From: Apiosordaria backusii
Taxonomy: Eukaryota; Ascomycota; Sordariomycetes; Sordariales; Lasiosphaeriaceae
Length of the DNA stretch: 64,000 nucleotides
Direction of reading: 5' to 3'
Assembly (NCBI GenBank): GCA_030549205.1
Contig: JAUKTV010000001.1
Span: 4,402,001-4,466,000 of the forward strand
Shown one piece after another: positions 35,230 through 46,876 of this stretch (position 1 is the stretch's first letter; every line of letters begins with the position of its first letter). The position numbers were made by a program, and so were the translations under genes. The notes beneath the pieces were generated by a model. It did no database searches, was not told the origin of the DNA, and worked only from the letters and a program-made list of their open reading frames with translations.

Positions 35230-37390
35230 TCACACCTTTCTCCCATCTATCCCCTCGACCGTCTCTGCAAACTCATATATATTCGGCACACCCCCTGACA
35301 ACCTCAACAACTGCCTCTCAAACGGCCCGAGCGGCTCCTCCACCATCACCCTCTGCGGCGGCGCATCTTTCTCCTTTCCGCAATACTCCCACACCCATCT
35401 GTACCCCTTGTTATCCATCGCATGCAACGGACGCTGTTGCTCAACTGCCGTGTCTACCAATGTAGCCGCGTTTGAAGTAGCTATAGATCCGTCATCGTCT
35501 TGTTTCGTGGCAGTTTTGTTGAATAATCCTAGCTTTCTTTTCCAAGATGTCGTCGCTGCCGATGGTGGGCCTGCTGCAGCCACGGCAGGTCTCTCCCATG
35601 AGGCAACAGCTTTGGGTATGGGGTCGACGAATTCTTGCGTGGTCTTGCGCACGGCCCATTTCCCCTTGAGGGCCGAGGCTTCCCAAATATCTTTGTCGTT
35701 GAGACCGAGGCCTTGTAATGCTAGTCGAACCCGCACCGAGCTGTGCACTCGCTCGTTGGTGTCCTCGAGAAACTCGTCTGTTTCCTTGCCGGTTATGGTA
35801 TCTCGTTTCTTGTATGTGCATGGTGAGCGAATGTTGGAGCCGACAAGTTTGTGGTACCCCTTGCTGGCGCCACGAAGGGCACCGAGCGCCCAGGGTCGAA
35901 GGGGTAAGTTGCTCTCGCAAATGGGTTCGATGGCCCAGTGCTTCTCACCGATGATCTTCTTTCCAATCTCGGTTGCTTTTGGAAGGTGAGTACGCAGCCA
36001 TTCGGGGATCATGCTGGTCTCTTCTTGAGGCGTTCCATTCTCGACTGTGGCCTCACTCGGTGGTCTAGAGCGCTTGCGCCCATGCGCAAATTTGGAATCC
36101 TTCTCAGCCATGTCGCGGTATGAGTGCTCAAGATGGTCAAAGAGCCGCATAATAACTGCTTCGTCGAACTGGACGCCAATCGAAGCTAACTGATCCATCA
36201 TCCCTATGGCAAGCTAGTCAGATTCGATTGATAGAAACATACGAGGGTACTGACAGGCCAAAGACATATCGGAGATACCAGCATCCTTCCAGCCACCTCC
36301 AATGTTTCCGTGATTTCCAGGAAACCAGACCTGACGCAGGTCGGTCGCATCCCAGTTATTGCTGGTGCGCTCCCAGACCGTGGGAGCGAACGCTGGCCTG
36401 TGCTCGTCGAGTGCAAGTGCATGGAAAGCATACTCAATACGGTCTGACAAGTCAGTATCGTAGAAGTGGTATTCGCTGGTAGAATGAGGGAGCCCAAGCT
36501 TGGCGAACAGGGTAGTGTTTGGGATCCCCAAGCTTCCTACAGTGTCCTACACAGCTACTTTAAAGGTGAGTTTAGTATGAGAAAAAGAGACAGGTGTACG
36601 CACCAACAGCCCTGACTTTGATCAGAGGACCCTTCTCCTGGTTTTGATGGGCACGGGTAAGACTCCTCTGGTGGTGCTAGTTAGCCGTGGTCGGTGTCCA
36701 CGAACAAAAGCAACCTACCTCGACCAGCATATCCCGATATTTCCTTGGAGCGTCCTCCCCCTTTGGCTTATCACCGAACGGTATGTCCGGAAAGGGGTCA
36801 TGGTACTTCTTATCCCGCCAATGGTGCATGTCCTTGAAGATCGGGTAGAAATACTCCATCCCTTCGCGGGTAAGAAGACCAATATCAGAGATCATTCCAG
36901 CAACTGATCTTGCCGTGAAGGCGCCCCTTGAAAAGCCAACAAGGATGATCTCATCGCCGTCGGTGTAGTTGGCGCAGATGAAGGAGTAGGATGAGCGAAT
37001 GTTCTGCCGCTAGGTTAGAATATGCTTATTCAGTGTTACTGGTCAAGAATACCTCAGAGATCCCCAAACTAAAGGCACCGCCAGAAAGAACATCGGCAAA
37101 GCTCCCGCTTGAGCCAATGCCGGAGTGGTACTCAATGACCTGAAGGGTTCCATCTGTACAAGAGCGGCGCAAGGACCGGGAGAGGCGGCTGACATTGGAT
37201 GGGACAATGGCTTTGCCGACTGGGTTCCTGTAGGATGATTTCCTGTAGCCCGTGTCGCTGTTCTCATATTAGGGGTAAGCTTGGGTGAATGCAAGGAGGG
37301 AGGAAATGCCTACCAATTCATCCAGGTACCATCACAGCAGACGACCAACCGTTTCTTGGTGATTTGAATTGGCTGTGAGGTCAGGGACAT
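35230..37390 (-). CDS. DUF2235 family (alpha/beta-hydrolase-like) protein, probably inactivated by a nonsense codon
   Basis: Six minus-strand exons can be traced: 37390-37314, 37257-37053, 37003-36719, 36667-36604, 36554-36255 and 36203-35230 (635 codons). DUF2235 hallmarks are clear: KRLVVCCDGTWMN at the start, SNVSRLSRSL, EYHSGIGSSG, and the nucleophile elbow GFSRGAFTAR. After the intron 36254-36204 the codons give SLAWMMDQLASIGV. Where the family has V-W-D-T-V-G-S-L-G, this gene reads GTG TAG GAC ACT, so the Trp codon is TAG (36549-36547). Skipping it would need a weak GTTGGT donor and would also lose conserved residues. The family includes bacterial Tle1-type phospholipases; the fungal members have no known role. 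Confidence 0.75.
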
Positions 37391-37686
37391 GGCTTGGTGT
37401 TGGAGAGCTGAGAAGCACCATCGGTTCGAAAGATCTAACGGATACTTAGGTGAGCACAGAAGAAGTAACGTGCATGAAAGTGGTTCGAGGTGATGACATG
37501 ACATGGTGGAGGGGAGCCAATCCTCCGGCAGCCTCCGTCGGTCAAGGCAGGAGCATTCAGGTCGATCTTGCCACTTCTCCCCCCAGCCTATCTCAAACTA
37601 GCAGGAGCGACTCGACCCTCCCACCAGTGGTATATACCCCCCATTTCTGCTCCTCCCAGCACCGTAACATCAGTAGGAATGTGTGT

Positions 37687-37813
37687 TTGGCGCAGTGGTT
37701 AACCGCAACGTGCTGGCTGAATTCGACCACGCGCATGTTCCGAGGCTTAGATCACCACAGACTGTGGCTCGTGCTGCACCACCACGCTCCGAGGACTGAG
37801 GTTGCGGGTTCAA
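37687..37813 (+). other. tRNA-like Pol III A-box/B-box pair
   Basis: 37687-37697 is TGGCGCAGTGG, an exact A-box (TRGCNNAGTGG), followed by TTAACCGCA as in a D arm. 37807-37813 is GGTTCAA, the first part of a B-box, followed by T-rich DNA. No acceptor stem or complete T arm can be folded, so this is not a functional tRNA. It could be a decayed intron-containing tRNA, a SINE-like relic, or chance. It touches the 3' end of the APH-like gene on the opposite strand. Confidence 0.3.
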
Positions 37814-38937
37814 TTTTTGGACTTTTCACTGTCTTTCTTCCTTTTTGTCAGTTGGGAGCTCCCTAACCCAACATAATCACCAATCCCACCACCCAACAAA
37901 ATCTCATCCAACACCCCTATCTCCTCATCATCCCTCCCCTCCTCCACAACCCGATCAAGCGCTCCATTGTCAAACGCTATCCCATGCCAAAGTAACACCC
38001 CCATCAACCCCGCCAGCTTCACACTCTCTCGAAACTTTTCATCCGTCTTCAGTTTCGGAATCTGATCTTCCAGTTCAGACCAGAACACCTCTCTCAATCC
38101 TGCCCTCCCTCCCACCTCTTGTCCAGCAGACGGGTCCAAGCGGCCAAGATGCCGTAATATACTATCCACCCCATACAACCCCGTCCCAAAAGGCAAAAAC
38201 TCCGCCTCCGCCCAGTCAATCACCCCCCTCAGCTTCAGCTCCCCCTCCAGCTTCACCAAAGACACGAGTACATTATCTGGATTTAGATCGCCATGCGTAA
38301 GCACCCATGGAAGCGCAACAATATCCGGAAGTTGATCCAAAACCAATTCCACAAAAGGCCTGAATCGATCAGGGAGACGTTCCTGGAGAAGCAACAACCG
38401 AGGCTCCAGAGAGGAACCTATACGCCCCGGCTTTGGTTTTTCGAACGAGCTAGTACTAGAATGGTCACAATTAAAAGATTGCGAGAAAAACAACGCCACA
38501 GACTGGATAAACAAAGCTGTCTTGATGGGCCTATTATTATGCCCAGCAGCAGCAGCAGAAACAGAAACAAAAATATCCGAGAGGGGCTTCCCAGGAATCA
38601 GAGTGTGGCTGTACGCATCCAACCTGGTGGGACTTGTACAAACGCACACCCCAAGTGATTTTGTCACCGGCGCCCAGGCACCGTGGATCTTTCTTGCCAG
38701 GGTTGATATCTCGAGATTGATGGCGTGGATGCTTGGGCGGAATTGGATGACTAGTTGCTGGGAGGTGTTGAGGAGGGTGTAAGAGCAGTAGCCTTGGGAG
38801 CTTGGCTCGATGATGGTGGAGGAGGGGAAGAGGGATAGGGCGGTGCCGAAGCAGAGTAATTCCGTCGAGGGCGAAAAATTGTTACGGGTGAAGAAGTTGT
38901 CTTCTTTGTTTCCTCTATCTTCATTATTATCTTGCAT
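37810..38937 (-). CDS. Aminoglycoside-phosphotransferase-fold (APH/kinase-like) family protein
   Basis: A single exon of 375 residues from ATG at 38937. The C-lobe has the APH/choline-kinase catalytic motif LTHGDLNPDNVLV (H215, D217, N222), followed by the metal-binding motif GVIDWAEAEFLPFG (D241). These define the PF01636 family, which phosphorylates small molecules or proteins. The N-lobe is divergent: around VIQFRP, where the ATP-binding Lys is expected, there is an Arg, so activity is uncertain. Such genes are numerous and fast-evolving in filamentous fungi and their substrates are mostly unknown. The neighbours on both sides are damaged, but this frame is intact. Confidence 0.8.
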   Translation of the reverse strand: MQDNNEDRGNKEDNFFTRNNFSPSTELLCFGTALSLFPSSTIIEPSSQGYCSYTLLNTSQQLVIQFRPSIHAINLEISTLARKIHGAWAPVTKSLGVCVCTSPTRLDAYSHTLIPGKPLSDIFVSVSAAAAGHNNRPIKTALFIQSVALFFSQSFNCDHSSTSSFEKPKPGRIGSSLEPRLLLLQERLPDRFRPFVELVLDQLPDIVALPWVLTHGDLNPDNVLVSLVKLEGELKLRGVIDWAEAEFLPFGTGLYGVDSILRHLGRLDPSAGQEVGGRAGLREVFWSELEDQIPKLKTDEKFRESVKLAGLMGVLLWHGIAFDNGALDRVVEEGRDDEEIGVLDEILLGGGIGDYVGLGSSQLTKRKKDSEKSKN

Positions 38938-39677
38938 GGTGGGCGAGTGACACAGTGAGTATCAGGGTTGCGAGTGGATAACCAGACATTGCAGATTTTG
39001 GGGCTACGTAGATCTTATAGGTGGGTGATTGAGATGGTCGGAAATCTTGCGCGTGATGTCAACGCCATAACGTAAACGGAGGTCTGTAAGTGGTCATTTG
39101 GGCTGGTTGGCTGAATGTGCGTGGGGGAACACGTGGACTGGATTGGTTCACTTGGAAGATGGCTTGTTTTAAACTGGATGTAGTGTGTCTTTGCGACTAA
39201 TTCAGAAAAGAGTGAAGCAATCGACGACACATCACCCAATTCGAACACCGTAATGAAACACAGACAGGTCGATGAGACGTCGACATTCATTCTCGGTAGG
39301 GCCGCCGATGACGGGACTGAGGAGAAGCGCCAAGCCCGTCTTGGCTGCCCTTGGCTCCCGAGCCCGGCCCGCATTTCGGGAGGTCCACTTTTGATTGTGA
39401 CAAGTGGGGTGTGCTAAAAGATCGGGGACCGATGTGGGGAATTTTCGAGTGAGACTTGACATGGAGCTGTCTGGTCAACTGGTTCTTTGGTGAGCGCAAG
39501 GGGAGAGACTGTCTCTTGATGCTAGGGCATACCTGCTTGTTGACATGAAGACTTGGTGGCCAAACGGAACCATGGGTTGAGGCGGGTGTTTCACGCGGAC
39601 TCGTAGTCTTTGGGTTGCGGAATCTGACCCGACATTCTTTTTCATAATTTTACTTCATTGTTATTCTAAACAGCCCT
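38938..39677. other. Intergenic region
   Basis: No gene recognised. It should include the promoter of the APH-like gene. Minus-strand frames at 39015-39499 are not protein-like. Confidence 0.5.
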
Positions 39678-40401
39678 CTAAGCCTTGAGGAGCTTGACGA
39701 GCTCAGCGACAACCGCATCACCCATGTCGGATGTGCCAGCCGGCCGCCCAGGTCCTTGGTGCGGATGCCATTGTCAATAGCCAACTTGACAGCAGCCTCA
39801 ACCGCAGCAGCCTGCTTGGGCAGGTTGAGGGAGTACTTGAGCATCATGGCAACCGAGAGAATGGTGCCAACGGGGTTAACAATGCCCTTGCCAGAGATAT
39901 CAGGGGCAGAGCCTGGAAACACATTGTCAGTCAACAACCCACAAGAAAGCTAGAAAAGGGGAATAACGTGCCGTGAATAGGTTCATAGATACCATTGCAC
40001 TTCCCCTTGCCATCGGGAATACCCCCCAAGTTAGCACTGGGCAACAGCCCAATTGACCCAGGAATAACCGACGCCTCATCACTGATAATATCACCAAACA
40101 AGTTGCTCGTAATTACCACGCCATTCAACGCCCTCGGGTTCTTGACCATAAGCATAACCACAGAGTCAATCAACTGGTGGTTCACCGACAGCTGAGGGAA
40201 CTCCTTTTCAAAAATCTCCGTCACGACCTTTCTCCACAGTCTGCTCGTAGCCAAAACGTTGGCCTTGTCCAAACTCCAAACCTTGGCCGGGGGGTCCTGG
40301 CCCAGAGCCAAGAAACCGGCCAGACGGGCGATGCGCTCAATCTCGGGGCGGGAGTAGGGCTCGGTGTCCATGGCAAAGCCGGAGCCATCATCACCGTTCA
40401 A
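39678..40401 (-). pseudogene. leu2: 5'-truncated, frameshifted 3-isopropylmalate dehydrogenase fragment
   Basis: Only the C-terminal part of the enzyme is present (about 220 of the usual about 365 residues). It has DDGSGFAMDTEPYSRPEIER, the catalytic-Lys segment SLDKANVLATSRLWRKV, the Asp in NHQLIDSVVML, metal-binding Asps in NLFGDIISDEASV, and CNGIYEPIHG followed by SAPDISGKGIVNPVG. No trace of the N-terminal half is found upstream on the minus strand. The intron 39971-39913 has a GC donor (G|GCACGT) and CAG acceptor. After DLGG the frame is lost. Dropping into the next frame at about 39737-39742 restores TSDMGDAVVAELVKLLKA and the normal stop at 39680-39678, so one base is missing. The intact family enzyme catalyses the third step of leucine biosynthesis; this copy cannot. 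Confidence 0.8.
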
Positions 40402-42913
40402 GTCTGGGGTGAAACTGAGCTTTTGAATTGAACCCCAGAAACCTTGATCTCCATTCTAAACCCCCCAAAAACCCAAGCATGCGCAACCCCGCCTTCCGAA
40501 GTCGGCGCAGGTGGGAATTGGACCGCTGTTCGGCCACCCACGCACAGCCCGACACCAAGCGCCGCCTTCTAGGTTCTTTCGGGGCAATTAGGACACAGCA
40601 GAAATGTCTTGCGCAATCAGGGCAGGGGGACATTTGAACAGCATGATTCACAGGTCCGCCTCCGGCATGCGAAACGAAAAACAGCCTCGGATGTGATGAG
40701 ACAACGCGCCTGAGTATAGTTGCCGTAGTCGCCTTGTATTTCCAAGAATTCCAGAAGTCCAGAAGGGTGTCACCGACAAGCGGACCGTTATCTTGTGCTG
40801 CGTGGGGCACATTCGGCCATAGAAGAAATTCTCGGGATCGCGATGTACATACCTAATATAAATGCGATGCCGTGCGGTGTGGTCGAGGCTGAATTACACA
40901 AGATAACACATCCCATTTAACTCCTAACCAGCACTCTTCACTTGCCGCCTTGAATGCGAGATAATGTTCATTTCACAGACACGACCGAATTACAATGATT
41001 ATAAGCCTGGGTATTTGGGCCTGACTGAACCATATCACCGCATTATCAGCATCACACATGTTGCAGTTGCCTGTCCAAAAGAAACAACGATGGCGGAAAA
41101 TATAGGGCTCTTGACATTTCACGAAACTATGTCTGCTATAACTGGTGTCTTGTCCTTGTGTGTTATCCTCCCCTATATATTTCCTCCAAAAAAGTTATTT
41201 TTTCTGTTTTCCTTTTTTCCTGGTTCGCTGCGTGATCGATGAGGACGTAATTTGATCCATGTAGGCGCGAGGTATGTGTCATAACCATACTCGAGGTTGG
41301 TCGTTCGTCTGTGTCACACCTATTGCCATCCTATCCACCATCCCGCGGATCTTCTCCTTGCCTTGTCGTTCACCACACCCCCTTCTTCAGCCTCTTCTCG
41401 TTCGGCCTCTCCTCAACCCCTTCTCCGCTTCCTCGCTTTCGTCCCCAATCCTTGCGCATTCCCCTATACTCCCTCTCCACAACTTTACAATACTCCTCAA
41501 TCCACGCCTCATCCATCGTTCGATTCCAAAATCCCCAACTATATGGCACGTCCAGGTTCCCCTCCCTCGGCAGAGAGCAAAAACAACCAGACGAAACCAC
41601 CATCACCACCAAACCCTCTCTCCATCTGACATCCACCACCCATACACCCTTATATTCTATTGCACACTCCCCATCTAATCCCTTTCCTTCCCATTCCCAG
41701 TCGCCATCCACGCCCCTCTGTTAACCTAGATTCGAAAGACCGCCTCTTGGACGCCCTAAACGCTGGCAATCCCCCTTTCCTTCGCTTCCAAAACCGAAAA
41801 AAGCAGCATTCGCCCACTTTTGCCACTGCCGCCTGTATTAATAGTAAACAGGATAGAAAAGGAAAAGTCCCCAACTCCTGTACCACAGAAGAAAGACAAA
41901 ACAGGTACAATTCCCCAACCCAATATTTGACCAAAAAACAAGAATGCCCGGTTTGGTTGAGTGCAACAGGGTATCACCTTTAACGAACAACCCAAGTGCT
42001 TCGCAACGCTACAGCCTCCCGTGAGGAGGTTGTCATGGCCCACCCTTCCGTGACCAAGTCTCGAAAATAGGCGACAACAAGCCAATGAGAAGAGGAGAAG
42101 AAAAGACCGAATGATGGTTCGCTTGCTGGCGTGCAATGTGGTGGTAGGTGATGATAATGTCGACGAAAAAGAAGCGAATGATGATGATGATGATGATGTC
42201 GTCGTGATCATGAGAGTCCGAGAAGCGTAGAAGGAGAATCGGAGAGGCAAAAACCTCATATGTTTCCATCAGGAAAACCATCCGTTTCCGAATTTCCCCC
42301 CTCAGTTGAATCGAAGATGCCCGCCATGTTCGCCCGCCAGTGTAGTCGGAAACCGGGAAAAAACCCATCGCTAAAATCCCAATGCCCATACTCGCCGCCC
42401 TCGGTGTATCGTAGTAGAAGTTAGCCGTAGATAACAAAAATCTATCCTCTTCCTTCTTCAAGTGATAAACCACCCGTTTGTTGGTCGCCTTAAAACTCGG
42501 CATCAAAAGGGGTGAGGAAAAGGAAAGTCAAAGTGACTCCTTTTGATCGCAATAATGATGCCAAAAAATCCAGACGATTGCTCCTGAAAATGAATGAAAA
42601 ATGAACTCCCAGGGGACCGACCATACCCGACTCATGATAACAAAAGAACCCCAGAACCCCGTAACGAGCCGCCGTCCCACTTTGCCCAAGGAGACCAAGT
42701 TCGCCGCCGTATCGCGCTGAAAGTCCTGAAATAAATCGTGATCGCCATGCAGTGCCTGGTGTCGTAGAAAACAAATACCCTAAACGCCCAGAATAAAGAG
42801 AGCGAACAGAACCAATAACATGAAAAAGTAGATGAAATAAATGAGATACCCTGCCTCGATCAAACAGGATCTTGCCCAAGATATGGCGTTCCGCTGGAAA
42901 TATGCCCCATAAC
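40402..42913. other. Intergenic region
   Basis: I see no gene. 41300-41700 is C/T-rich with open frames in all three plus frames, a compositional effect. 42177-42199 is a GAT microsatellite. The part nearest 42913 probably includes the 3' UTR of the minus-strand gene that follows. Confidence 0.5.
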
Positions 42914-44188
42914 TTAGGAGCTCTGATAATTTGTTGGAAGGCGCGTTCCTCCTCCTAGATTCAGTCCTTCGATCTTCAACACACGACGAAGTTGGTCCTC
43001 TGCGTCCAAAATCTCGGCTGGCCGGCTGTATTCTGGCTTAGCGTATCCAGTGATGGGGTACTGCCGGGGAATATCGGGCGCTGGACCCGAGCGTGTATAT
43101 TCCAGGGTGATGGACTTGGGAGGAACCTGGTTCTTGGGTTGTGCCGATGATTTTGTGAAATCCAGCTTGATCGGTGGTTGGGAACCAATGGCAAGAAACT
43201 GCTTGAGCCTCTCCGTCGCGTCTGCCGGCGACGATTGCTGTGGGGGCCGGAATTGCTGCTGTTGATGTTGCTGATAGACACTGTTTTGTGGCGAATTCGC
43301 TTGTTTTTCGCTGATGCGCCCTGCTGCCCGAAGCCGCTCGTTGTAAGGCGTCGAAAACGCCGGTCCCACGGGGGCCCCAGGGTTGCCGTCCAATTCCGAG
43401 GCCGATATTCCGCTTGAACCATTCCGCTGATAAACCGGCCGTTGGTGACGGCGAGCATCAACGCCGTTCGGGACTGTCCTAGGCGCCAAAGGAGATTGGG
43501 GCTGGGCTGGTGGTGAGTACATCCCAGAGGGAGGGATCGAAATATTGGCTGTGCTTGCTCTTCGGGCCGCGCTCTCTTTCTCAGCTCTGTGAGCCTTGAA
43601 AAAGAAATCGAGCGGTGACTCTTCTCGAGTGATCTCAGCACTCATGATCCGCTGCCGAGGAGTGGCAGCCTCGGTATCGGTGGCAGGAGGCGAAGGTTCT
43701 GAACTGACGCGGCCGGTGTCTTTGAGACCAGGCGAGTCCAGGGCCTTGGCAGCGAGAAAACTAGGAATCGGGAGGGAAGCGGGAGCCGGGGACGCATGAA
43801 ATGTTGCCCCAGCATAAGCAGCAGGAAGACCGGCGGCCTTCGCAGGCGCCGATTCAGGAGGCGAGTTGCGGCCTTGTCTGGCTGGAACAGGCGACGTCGA
43901 AGGGCCTGACTTTGGGCGTGGCTTGTTGTTCGTGGTGCGACCTTTGGGCTTGCCAGATTGATTGGGTTGCGGTTGCGACGAGACTGGTGCAGGACTGTTT
44001 GACACGGATTTCTGCGGCGTCAGCGGAATGTTGAGGTCGACTGGTAAGCAAGCATCGCTAGGCACATCGTTCTCCGAGGCATAGGTTTTGAGGGCGGGAG
44101 AGTTCCCTGGCCGCTTTGGTCGCCGCCTCGCTGGAGTGGGCTTCGCACGCAGTTGTTCGTGCGGTTGGCGCTGTTGCTGCTGAAGCAT
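42914..44188 (-). CDS. PNRC-motif protein, probable EDC1/EDC2-like mRNA decapping enhancer
   Basis: A single-exon 424-residue protein starting at the ATG at 44188 (MLQQQQRQPHEQ); the frame is open further upstream, but only from a TTG. Nearly the whole protein is Pro/Ser/Gln-rich and looks disordered. At about residues 125-146 it has YAGATFHASPAPASLPIPSF, the PNRC signature: a short linear motif by which yeast Edc1/Edc2 and human PNRC proteins bind the Dcp1 EVH1 pocket and stimulate Dcp2 decapping. A second conserved segment near the C-terminus, DAEDQLRRVLKIEGLNL, resembles the C-terminal helix of filamentous-fungal homologues. Expected location is cytoplasm/P-bodies. The assignment rests on the short motif. 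Confidence 0.7.
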   Translation of the reverse strand: MLQQQQRQPHEQLRAKPTPARRRPKRPGNSPALKTYASENDVPSDACLPVDLNIPLTPQKSVSNSPAPVSSQPQPNQSGKPKGRTTNNKPRPKSGPSTSPVPARQGRNSPPESAPAKAAGLPAAYAGATFHASPAPASLPIPSFLAAKALDSPGLKDTGRVSSEPSPPATDTEAATPRQRIMSAEITREESPLDFFFKAHRAEKESAARRASTANISIPPSGMYSPPAQPQSPLAPRTVPNGVDARRHQRPVYQRNGSSGISASELDGNPGAPVGPAFSTPYNERLRAAGRISEKQANSPQNSVYQQHQQQQFRPPQQSSPADATERLKQFLAIGSQPPIKLDFTKSSAQPKNQVPPKSITLEYTRSGPAPDIPRQYPITGYAKPEYSRPAEILDAEDQLRRVLKIEGLNLGGGTRLPTNYQSS

Positions 44189-45778
44189 AGTTGTGAAAGT
44201 GAGGGGTGTGGGGATGAGAAATTTATAGTCGGTCGGATTGTCCGAGTAGAGCAAGAAGGTTGGAACCTTTTTTTGCGTGGCGCGTAGAAGGTTTGTTGTG
44301 GTTGTTTGTTTGCTCGAAACTCGAGTGACGATTTATGGGGTGGGAGGGCGGGGAACGACTCTGGTTGTCAGCGTTGACGTGATGGCAGATCGAAGGGCAA
44401 ATGGAGCGCTGGTCCTTGTTGATGACTTGGTAAGACTACTGTAATTGGCAATGATGTTTTTTTCGGCGGTCGCTTCTCTGCGCATGTTGTTTTTGGGGTG
44501 TTTTTTGAGGGGTTTGTTTATTGTGGTAGGAAAGAGAATCGCGATGGAGGCGGGAGGAGTCAACTAGCTGGGACTTTCCTTGGATACCGCATATTAATAC
44601 TATCGTCGATCGGGCAGGCTGACCTGGCAGCCAGGCCTGAATTCCGTCTCGCCCCTGGCCCGGGCGCTACTCCCTTTAACCGCTGATCGCATTCACTCCT
44701 GCCGCAGAGTCCAATGGGGGAGTCAGATTGCTCTTTGCTTACTTTAAAGGTCACCAAACCCTTCGTTTGTGCGTGTACAAAAATTTTGTGTGAAATTCAT
44801 CGTCAAATTAGACTCTCCTTAGAGTCTTGACTACCCATTAAATTAAACACTGAAAGCCTAACTACTCGGCAGAGTAAGGTTCGGAAATAAGATTTCGAGA
44901 TTCAGAAACCTTATACCTTTATCGCAACGGTTAAAGGGATGGCAGTCAAGAGCGACCAGTTCTTGGCTGATGGAATGCTGAATGCAGAGGAGTGGCTGTG
45001 ACTGCACTAACTGCCACACCCGACTGCTCCCGTCTTTGTCCCAGCTGCCAAGCTCTAGCCCTCGTAGGCCTCACTTCAGGCAGCCCAACGGCTCCAAGCC
45101 AACATGATAAGTCGTGATGATTCTCTGCGCTTCGAGCCCAATGTTGATGATGTGGATGGCTATCATGACGTCTCCTCGAGTGAAGTGATCTGTGTAGGGT
45201 AGTATCCGCAAGGGTCCATGGGCGCAAGACGGCAACAGGAGGTTCCGGTTTTGCATAGTTTGCAGCTAACAATATATCTATGCAATGATTCTTAGCCAAC
45301 ATGCACCTATCCAGTATGTCACATCGGTCGGCGCGGGGCTGTGGCGGGGCTGTCAACACAGCTTCCTTGACCGTCCGACTGCGACTGGCAACTGCCTGGT
45401 GTTCGTGGTACTTGAGCATTTTCAGATCCCATTTACCAGGAGCTCTTGGAAGAGCGACTCTTTCATGAGATTGTTGAGAAAGAGGTTATCACCTTGGAGA
45501 CCTCGTGAAGGTGAAAATTCAACTTTGGTACGTGGCTGATGTCATAAGCCCAACCGTTGGCATTTTCCTGAACCAATAACCAAAGCGGAGACTGACCGAC
45601 GTTGCCTGGTAGCTACGATTTCAACACTATCAGCAACACAAACCAAACTCTCGCAACCCCATCGCAAATTTCCGATAACGAAACGACAACTACCGGCAGA
45701 TTCTGTGTGCGCATTTATATTCATTTCTCCGATAATCACCACTCTCACTCCTGTCCAGAACACGACAACAAAACCATC
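44189..45778. other. Divergent intergenic region between the PNRC-motif gene and RBX1
   Basis: Holds both promoters and leaders. The frame upstream of RBX1 stays open without a stop from 45602, but the conserved protein begins at 45779. No other gene is seen; the frame 44946-45419 minus is not protein-like. Confidence 0.5.
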
Positions 45779-46273
<495 letters not shown>

Positions 46274-46876
46274 AATCACGAAGCGGAACTGTGGCGGTCA
46301 GAAGGGAAGCTGCCCAACAAACACACCTCGCATATCCTTGGAATGATGCAGAACTGGGCAGGATGATGACGACTAGTGATTATTTGGGAGTTTGGGACTG
46401 GGAATACAACACAAGCATATGTACTTGAGTCTGAGCTCACGGGAATCCGCGATCTGGGAAAGGCCCTGTTTAGCGGATCCAACGACGTTCATGATTATAT
46501 TTGATGCGCACTTGCAACATTGTCGAAGGCTCCGTTACTCTGTAATGGTCAAACCGAATAACGGAATCACCCATTAGCAACACAGAAACACAACCAACTG
46601 TGTTCTAAAGGTCTGGACAGCTTTGATACGAAGCTTTTCGTAGCGTGTAGATCTCGAAAGCACAATCGTATGTGTGTGTATGTTTACAGACTTCACCGTT
46701 TGTAAGTGGGACCTGTAAAAACATATCATAGCACAACAGGTCTTTTGATATAAGACACCACAAGACAACGTCTTAATTCCAGATTTACTCGAGCGCATTG
46801 ATTCAAAGCTCCGCTCCCTTGAGCTCCAGAAATAAAACTCCGCAAAGACAAACGCATTTTCTCCCAATCCTATCCC
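46274..46876. other. Convergent intergenic region
   Basis: Lies between the stops of RBX1 (plus) and SPC1 (minus) and should hold both 3' UTRs. No gene recognised. Confidence 0.5.

Noticed and set aside
40391..40810. Minus-strand frame as the missing N-terminus of isopropylmalate dehydrogenase
   Set aside because: It contains none of the conserved N-terminal segments of the enzyme and is not in a spliceable phase with them.
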